This document shows positions 57,084 to 64,000 of a DNA stretch of 64,000 nucleotides, piece after piece (the stretch's first letter is position 1; every line of letters starts with the position of its first letter). The stretch spans positions 3,472,001 to 3,536,000 of the forward strand of contig OZ005689.1 in assembly GCA_963930775.1 (NCBI GenBank), in the 5' to 3' direction. A model generated the notes under the pieces. It was not told where the DNA came from. It searched no databases and saw nothing but the letters and a program-made list of their open reading frames with translations. The stretch comes from Cliona cf. orientalis (lineage: Eukaryota; Porifera; Demospongiae; Clionaida; Clionaidae). The translations under genes and the position numbers were made by a program.

Positions 57084-60000
57084 ATGAAGTTATCGCCAAA
57101 TTTTGTTCTGTTGAGTTTTATTTATTTGCTCCAAACCTTCAAGTGCATGCAGGGTAAGTGTGGTTCTACAAGAATCATAAAATATTACTACCATTATGCT
57201 ACTACAATATTCTATAGGTGTAACTGGAATACCTGAGCAATCAAAGTTGGTACTAACAAAGGGATGTGCCTGTCCTGGTGGCACATTAACTTATGAATGT
57301 TCTATTGTGGGTGATCAGGGAGGAGCCACCATTTGGTTTGGAAGTGCTTTCAACTGTGCAAGTAATGAATCTGTTCTATTTCATAGTCGTTTCACAGACT
57401 CAGGAACGCTAGATGAGTGTAACAATGGAGCTATAGTGGTGCGAAGTCTCTCTGCTAATGGCAATATCTACACTTCACAACTCAATGTCACAGTCACACC
57501 TGGTATAGCTGGAAAGACTATCATGTGCATTCATGATCCCTTGACTGGTCAATGCCAAACTCAAACCAATCGGAGACTGAGTGTTCCATTATCCATAGTA
57601 GTTCCAGCAGGTAATTACTACTCAAACTATTACTGTTATGGCTCTGAAGTGGGCTTTACAAAGCGATTGAGAATGTGTATAACGACTGTATTTTAAATAT
57701 CCTGATAATTATCACAATCTTTATTATTAGGCACATATGCACCACCTAGGAATCTTTACATCAGTACTGCTAACTTTCTCTCAAGACAACTAACTTTCAA
57801 CTGGAATGCAGTGGCCCCTGATTGTCCTGCGGTTAGTTACAACATCCAAGCATCAAACTGTGGCAGCTGCCCTGCCACCACCAACTATACCAATGTAACT
57901 TGTACTGACATACCGACTGATGGTAGCAAATGTACTTTTGCTATACGTACCGTGGTCTGTGGGAATATCATTGGAAAATTAAGCGAAGTAATGAACATAA
58001 CTCCTGCAGTAGATATGCATATTAATCATAATGGTAAATATTCAGTAGTATATTACCCAGTATGTGTTTATTATAATGATAATATTATTATTCAGGCACT
58101 GTAGATTCATTTTCCACTCTAGTTGCTGGAGGAATACTGATATCTATTGCTCTGGTGCTCATATTTGGATGCATCATATTTGAAGTTATCAAGCGATCAA
58201 AGATATGTCAAAGATCACAGTATGTCATTGACTTAACTATAATTATTACAAGTATAGACAATTGAATAAAATTGAAGGATGAAGTAGGGATATGGCAGAG
58301 TCAAAAAGTACACAAACAAGATTTGTAAGGGATAACACTGGTGTAAGAAGCATGGGTGCATCGGATGCTGGTGCATCCATGAAATTTTACTATTATGAAT
58401 ACCATAATCAAGACAGCAGTCTTGATAATCCAATAGTCTCGTGAACCACACCCTCCTACTTCCGTAGCGCTGGCATCATGTCACGTATCACCAGCATGTG
58501 GAGAGGTGACGCAATACATCCAGTGCTGCGGAAGTAGGAGGGTGTGATTCACGAGACTAAGTATAATTATGTTGTAGTAGCTACATAACATGCATTAAAG
58601 ATAATGCCCCACTGCTGAGCAACATCATGACTTGATATCAAACTTAATTGTGATTTGATATCAAATTATTCTGCCATCAGAGGTGGGGCTGCATGTTGTT
58701 TGTGGTGGACATATGCACATCATGAAATGGAAAGCTTCTGGAAGTTCAGTTATGGCCTGCCTGTGGGTCTAATATTACTACAAGTATAAAAACAATTGAA
58801 GAATGAAGTAGGGATAGCAGGATCAAAAAGTACACAAACAAGAGATACATGTAATCGTATCTACTATATATCCCTATACCCTTGTTTTTCTCGACTATTA
58901 TGCACCTATTAATGTCGATAATATTATTACGTTTGTTGAGTGCGGTAAGTGGGGTTGTTCCCTAGTTGTCATAATGGTTCGAGTTTATCAGTTTTGATTC
59001 AATCACATTATTACTGGTTATTTTGTACCCCTCAAAAAGCAAGTGTAATATTATATAGTAGATACTAGTCTCGCTAGCCACACCCTTCAATCTCAAGAGA
59101 AAGAGGGTCTGGTGACCATGCGTATAGCTAGTTGTTCCGTCGGAATGCAATAATTACAAAAGATGTCACGGGTAACCGCAAATAACGCGAGGCCAACTGC
59201 ATTGCGCACGCGCCGTCAGTAAAGCGTTGCCAAGCAATAAATTCAAATCTCGAATCTGATTGGACGCGACCAAATCCTGTCGCCAGAATAACTCGTTGTA
59301 TGCATGGTCACCAGACCCCCCTTTCCCTCGGATTGTGGGGTGTGGCTTGCGAGACTAAGTAGATACAATTATCTCTTGTTTGTGTACTTTTTGATCCTGT
59401 CATCCCTACTTTATTCTTCAGTTGTTTTTATACTTGTGCCCCCCACTGCCCCCCCCCCCCCCTTCCTATGCCTATATGCTAAAGTGAGCAATCCAGTCTT
59501 GAGTTAGCCCTGGAAATAAGAAAGAAAGAAAGACTGAGAAATGGCCATTATATTTTTTGAACATTTGGTTCTGGCTACAATTGATTTGATGAATGATCTT
59601 GGTATTATTATATATATACTTTAGATCCTACTTGTAATAAATATAGTGATCTGATTAGTTATACTGTAGTATCTATCCTTCATAAAATACCTTGTAAGCC
59701 CCATAAAAAAACCTTGTAAGCTCCATAAAAAACCTTGTAAATTTTGTTTGCCTATGGCTAGTTTATTGCTAGGCAATTGTTTATTTACAAAGCCTTTGGG
59801 CATTGTTGCTAGGATCTAAATTAGTTAGACACTGTTTAGGAGGTTTCTACGTGATTTAGAAGAACTCAGGGCTCAGTAGAACCCTCGCTTCGCTCGGGAT
59901 TCTACACAGAGCCCTTCTGTCTTCTAAATCACGTAGAAACCTCCTAAACAGTGTCTAACTATTATTTAGACAACAAAAAAATTATTATTTTTCAGAAGAT

Positions 60001-63000
60001 TATTATAGTCCGTGTCATTACATGAGGGCATGGATACACAGTGTAACGCTACAACTGCCGGAAGTCCATACGTTTATCGGAATTTTATGGTTTGTACAGT
60101 ATGTAAGCTTATGGGAGATAATGATATGCGCAAACCGCGCCTGCATACTAAATTAGTGTCAACTTTTATGTAACTCTACCAACTTTTCTGTTCATCCAAG
60201 AAGGCTGTTCTTGAGCTCAAAATGTAGCTCGAAGGTAGTACTAAACGATGGTATACATTTCAAGGCCATCAGATGGCAAACAACCGAGCTAACAGCGCTT
60301 GAGGCATACCACCTCTCACTGTATATGGGTATGGTTTTAAGTGGTACATTTTAGTAACAGTAAAGCTTAGGCTTACCGGCTTTAACCTGGCATAGAACCC
60401 TTGAACTATTTGTACAACAATCGAGAATGATTTTGCTCGAGTACCTTCAGAGTTACAGAGACATCAACATCGAAGATAATACGTACAATTCAACAGCGCG
60501 TAACTTTTGTCCAGAATGTTGCAATTTTGTCTAGTAAACGACAAATAGAAGCTCTACCATAGCGCTAGCTACTACCCAACTCGAAAGACTCCAGCTCTAG
60601 TAACAAAACTTCTGTGGCCTTCGCAGTATAGCCACTATCTCGATCGCTTGTGTCTGAGGTCAACTTCAAAAGTGGTACATTTCAGTAACAGACATCCCCA
60701 GACTCTCAAACTCGAGATTTACAATCCTTCCATATAGCTCCTTTAGAAGCCTTGGAATGGAACCAGTACCTACTATAAGTATGGAGAACCAAGGCCCTAA
60801 AATCTCAAAAAATGAAGCCTAGCTAGATGCTGATCAGTAGCACGGTCCTAGTGTTGCATAGATTACAGACTTTGTGGGCGCAAACACGGAGTATTGGTCA
60901 ACCACACGGTCATGGCCCCACTAGATAATGATATTCACGATGCCAGGTGTGCTGTAAACCACTACTATGCATCCTCTTCCGCTTTTCAGATAAAATTGCA
61001 GTTGTATATAGCGTACACTGGATGCATCTTGGATGCACCCGGTTGCTATGAACGCGCGGCGCGGGCGGAGAGAAGTCCACACTACAAGGCTCGATCAGGA
61101 TTGGTCAGAACTGTAGGGCCGTGTGCACAAAGAAGAGTGGCATTAATGCCTCGGGCCATAGAGACGCATTGTCGAACGATCGGCGCGAAAGCGCTGCGCG
61201 TTTCGAGAAGCCTGCTAAGCAGGCGCTGGCACTAGCCACCGAGCCTCGAGTAAAGCGAGAGGCGAGGTCTGTTCTTTGTCATACCTGTCAGTAGTCCGGT
61301 AGCAACGTTCGAGCAGAGTGAGAACATCGCCATTGAAGGAGCCAGAGTAGTTGCTTGCTATGAGGGGTGTGGCCTTCGCAACCGCTTCAATCTGCGCATG
61401 CGCACGCGCACGGTACTATCTTGCCCCGACAGGATACTGCTTGTGCATGAACTACATCTCTATGTTTTGTGAGCATGTACTGTTAATAGATGATCATGCA
61501 TGCTAGCCACATTATCCCATGATTGTGACATTAAACATACTTGTTAGCTAGATAGATAATTTGCTGTCTATAGATTTTGATTTTCATACTTAGAAATTTC
61601 ACAAAGTTAGCTACCTATTTTGAGATATTTGAGTACCGCATTTCTTCTTGTAATGTATTACTTATACGGCATATCCACGTCATCCCTACATAATTATAGA
61701 GTCTACCGACTCTATGATAATGATCACATGCAAATCAAAACAAGGCATTGTTCATAATTCAATGTTTGGGAATACTGTATAGCGGGTAAATTTGGCGAAT
61801 CACTCCCTTAAAGATATTGGCGAATTTTAAATTTGGCGACTTGACAAATTGTGAACGCAAGCGCATGACGCGATAAACAAGTGACGTAATGCATGGATCA
61901 GCTGGCCGGCCGGCCACTCCATTCGCCGAGCTAGCTAGCAGCTGTCAAAAAATTTAATAGAGACGTGTCAGATCGAGAGTTGTGTTCGAGGCCACCATAG
62001 CTATTTACAAGAACATTTGGAGCCCATCTGTTGGAGAAGAGTTAGATTGCAGGTGTGAGCCAACAATACCGAGGATCCATATGCTGTCGGTGTAGTACGT
62101 AGAAGCACTGTGGTTGGCCGCGTCCCCCGAAAGATATCGGCTGCATGTTCACTTTTCTTGAATCAATCTAATTTGCTGAATTCGCACTGCTCTCGTTCAC
62201 ATGCGCATGCGCACACGTAGTCATTACGTCATAAAAATACGTTATGTAAATATTGGCGAGTTTTAATTTGGCGATTTTCTTCAAAATTCGCCAAATTGCC
62301 AAATTAAAAACCTCGCCAAAGTTTCCCGCTATACGGTATCTTAGTTAGGCATGGCATAATACAATAATAATGCACTTTTATGGTGTCTATTATGTTTCAG
62401 AAGCAGCCACTTAGAACGAAATAATGACCAAAATACTGAGGTAACATTAGCTATATAATAGCTAGATGAAAATCACTTTTATCACAGCAAGAAAGACTTG
62501 AGTGCACAAGAGTTCCATGGCTTGTTCACTGAGAGTTTCCAAATTTGGGAAATGAGCTCAGTGTGCAAGCTTGGACACTCAGGAAATTAATGTTATCTTT
62601 CATTTGTGGTTGCTTGTAAACTGAGTTCATTCCCAAATTTGGAAACTGCTTGGAAACAACAAGTGAACAAGGAGTGTAACGCTTGTGCACTGCAGTCATT
62701 CATACAGTTTATTTTGTACCGCAGATGGATAACCATTTTGAGAGAACTCACCTTGATTTGAATAGCCTGTTACACAGACTTTCTGGCAAGATACCCGATT
62801 CTCAGTGGTACCAGTTTGGGCTGACTATTGGGGTATCGAAGCGGATTCTCAATCAACTAGAGCACTATCCAGCAGAAAGCCGCCTTGCTGAATTACTCGA
62901 CTATTGGCTTAAACATCATCAAACAGGTCAACCAACATGGAAAGAAATAACAAATGCTTGTCAAAAGATCAGTGAGCTAGACAGTAAGCCTGAATATAGT

Positions 63001-63012
63001 AAGTTGAAGTAA
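57084..63012 (+). CDS. R6: Ig-like/FN3-like receptor with a cytoplasmic Death domain
   Basis: Exons: 57084-57153, 57218-57610, 57731-58033, 58096-58219, 62401-62440 and 62725-63012 (405 aa, phases 1, 1, 1, 2, 0). Signal peptide (FVLLSFIYLLQTF); Ig-like domain (CACPGG, TIWFGSAFNC, CNNGAIV, YTSQLNV); FN3-like domain (SNCGSCP, NVTC, VVCGN); membrane helix at about aa 262-287 (GGILISIALVLIFGC) followed by KRSK; a 13-residue linker exon; then a Death domain at about aa 318-395 with the family's W..FGLTIGVS, LLDYWLKHH and PTWKEITNACQKI pattern. Death domains bind other Death domains in apoptosis and NF-kB signalling (family knowledge). The 4.2-kb intron before the linker carries five or more repeats, so the link rests on matching phases, not transcripts. 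A polyadenylation signal AATAAA lies at 63122-63127. Confidence 0.72.
58265..58345 (-). repeat. Dispersed 80-100-bp repeat, one of four copies
   Basis: Word order on the minus strand: ATCCCTTACAAATCTTGTTT, GTGTACTTTTTGATC, CATCCCTACTTCATCC. Other copies lie at about 42630-42720 (+), 58785-58860 (-) and 59360-59440 (+). No target duplication determined. Confidence 0.7.
58434..58559. mobile_element. 126-bp MITE with TAGTCTCGTG ends, in an R6 intron
   Basis: Almost entirely two inverted arms (TAGTCTCGTGAACCACACCC and its reverse, continuing TCCTACTTCCG). No matching 9-bp flanks, unlike its relatives. Confidence 0.75.
59066..59357. mobile_element. MULE-like MITE, TAGTCTCGCTAGCCACACCC ends, perfect 9-bp duplication
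   Basis: Ends TAGTCTCGCTAGCCACACCC / GTGTGGCTTGCGAGACTA. Direct repeats AGTAGATAC at 59057-59065 and 59358-59366. Arms include AGAGGGTCTGGTGACCATGC. Lies in the R6 intron. Confidence 0.85.
59821..59961. repeat. Near-perfect 141-bp hairpin in an R6 intron
   Basis: Arms of about 45 bp (TTAGTTAGACACTGTTTAGG and TTTCTACGTGATTTAGAAGA inside) with an exact inverse after a short spacer containing a second small stem (CCCTCGCTTCGCTCGGG). It would form a strong RNA hairpin on either strand. Confidence 0.85.
59962..61774. other. Part of the R6 long intron with no recognised element
   Basis: The phrase AGTGGTACATTTxAGTAACAG occurs twice (near 60340 and 60671). A 113-codon frame at 60894-61235 has no domain. 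Nothing else supported. Confidence 0.35.
61775..62336. mobile_element. Inverted-repeat MITE, CTGTATAGCGGG/CCCGCTATACGG ends
   Basis: TA|CTGTATAGCGGG at the left, CCCGCTATACGG|TA at the right. The interior repeats TTTGGCGA-type words in both orientations. It lies about 65 bp upstream of the linker exon of R6 and in the same intron. Confidence 0.75.
62501..62691. mobile_element. Inverted-repeat MITE between the last two exons of R6
   Basis: Ends AGTGCACAAG and CTTGTGCACT, with inner inverted blocks GAGTTTCCAAATTTGGG / CCCAAATTTGGAAACT. It makes up most of the 284-bp intron. Confidence 0.7.
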
Positions 63013-64000
63013 CTTATGCATTCCGGTTGCTCATTAGCTATCTATGATAATAGGTTGTTTAAACGAGCACACTGCCAGTAACGTCATACAAGAGAGATGC
63101 CAAAGTCATACAACAAGTATCAATAAACCTCGATCTCTCTATTCTGAAGATGTATACGACAAGACATCCCACTGATATTGCAAAACCACGCACAAGTGTG
63201 TTATAATTAGCTCACTATTCTGCACTGATTCATGTAGCTATGCATATAATTTTTCCCTATAAAAACTTGATGCATAAACAGGGATACACAATAGTACAGA
63301 GTACTAATAATAAATACATACTCTAATGATTAAAAACTTTTAAGATGAATAATACAAAAAAGTTGCCTTTCACAGCTTCAGTTGCTTCATAAATGACACA
63401 TATATAGCTATAGTTGTTTGTTGAGACACACAAGCTGTCCAGAGGTCACAAGTTCGTAAAGTGTTGGGAGAAAGGAGTATTGATATGAACGGTTCGGGCA
63501 AGTGGCATAGCTAGTTGCTGATCATGGGGTGCTTGGAGATTTCTGATATTCTCACGAGTGGTGGCATGTGTTGGAAATAGCACAGATTGTGTATGATTTC
63601 AAACAGTAGACCAAATTTTAGATACGCTTCTCTAGTGTTGGCAGGTTGAACAAGTCCGGTAATTAATTATAGCTACCCAGCACCCCCCCCCCCCCCCGAT
63701 GTGCTGCAAACTTGAGACCAAACTTTTTGAGCTTTCAAGCTTAATATGTTTGTCATGGATCAGGGGTGTAGCCAGGATTTAATTTAAGCCACGCCCACTT
63801 ATTAACCGGTAAGGTCGAAGTTCAAATAGTCACAGATCGACTAAGTTCACCCATACGTAAGTCACTGGCCAGTATTCAATTAAATGGCTGTATACAATCG
63901 GTGGACTGGACTGGTGGACTGGACCAGTGGATTGGACTGATAGACTTTCATTTAAATGCACGGAGATGCTCCAAACCGTATAGCCGGAAAATTTGGTGGG
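63013..64000. other. 3' flank of R6, and the start of another CCGTATAGCC element
   Basis: Contains the R6 polyadenylation signal at 63122, a C-run near 63684-63697, and from 63976 a CCGTATAGCCGGAAAATTTG end like that of 1427-1634, cut by the window edge. No gene seen. Confidence 0.5.

Noticed and set aside
60894-61235. 113-codon open frame in the R6 intron
   Set aside because: No recognised domain, no convincing splice context, and a GC-rich stretch that favours open frames.

Overview
The window is metazoan nuclear DNA, most likely from a demosponge (inference). It is AT-rich and full of short inverted-repeat transposons and GT-AG introns of about 60 bp to several kb. It carries a family of small Ig-like/FN3-like cell-surface receptors, a Ty3/Gypsy retrotransposon, non-LTR reverse transcriptase remnants and an animal-type Death domain. 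I saw no bacterial operon, CRISPR array or rRNA gene. All gene models are my own splice-site reading; no transcript evidence was available.

The main content is six related receptor loci: R1 (+, 183-3196), R2 (-, 21794-12691), R3 (+, 25911-27845, damaged), R4 (+, 32062-38908), R5 (+, 49993-50760) and R6 (+, 57084-63012). They share a signal-peptide exon, an Ig-like exon (absent in R5) with a CxCPG motif and a W-x-G-x-A-F-x-C type motif, one or more FN3-like cysteine-containing exons (SNCGSCP in R1, R3, R5 and R6), and a membrane helix. Most extracellular exon boundaries are phase 1, so exons can be swapped in frame. The cytoplasmic parts differ: NxxY repeats in R1, one NxxY in R5, a Death domain in R6, and an unrecognised two-exon module (here called A/B), present three times in R4 and once in R2. 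I regard this set, with one ectodomain theme and interchangeable signalling tails, as the most interesting system in the window.

Layout: 0.2-3.2 kb R1; 4.5-8.8 kb a Ty3/Gypsy element on the minus strand with near-identical LTRs but three coding lesions; 8.9-12.7 kb inverted-repeat elements plus a decayed A/B module behind R2; 12.7-21.8 kb R2, with introns holding several inverted-repeat elements and a tRNA-bearing foldback; 21.9-25.9 kb inverted-repeat elements; 25.9-27.9 kb R3; 28-32 kb repeats; 32.1-38.9 kb R4, with a GC-rich foldback inserted inside a coding exon; 36.4-42.1 kb an inverted duplication whose arms surround the last four exons of R4; 43-47.3 kb non-LTR retrotransposon remnants and composite inverted-repeat elements; 50.0-50.8 kb R5; 51.6-56.2 kb inverted-repeat elements; 57.1-63.0 kb R6.

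The repeats fall into recognisable terminal classes: ends in CCGTA with TA duplications; ends in CAGT(G/C)GA with TA duplications; ends in TAGTCTCG with 9-bp duplications; hAT-like ends; and foldbacks with long arms. Several sit in receptor introns and one sits in a receptor exon.
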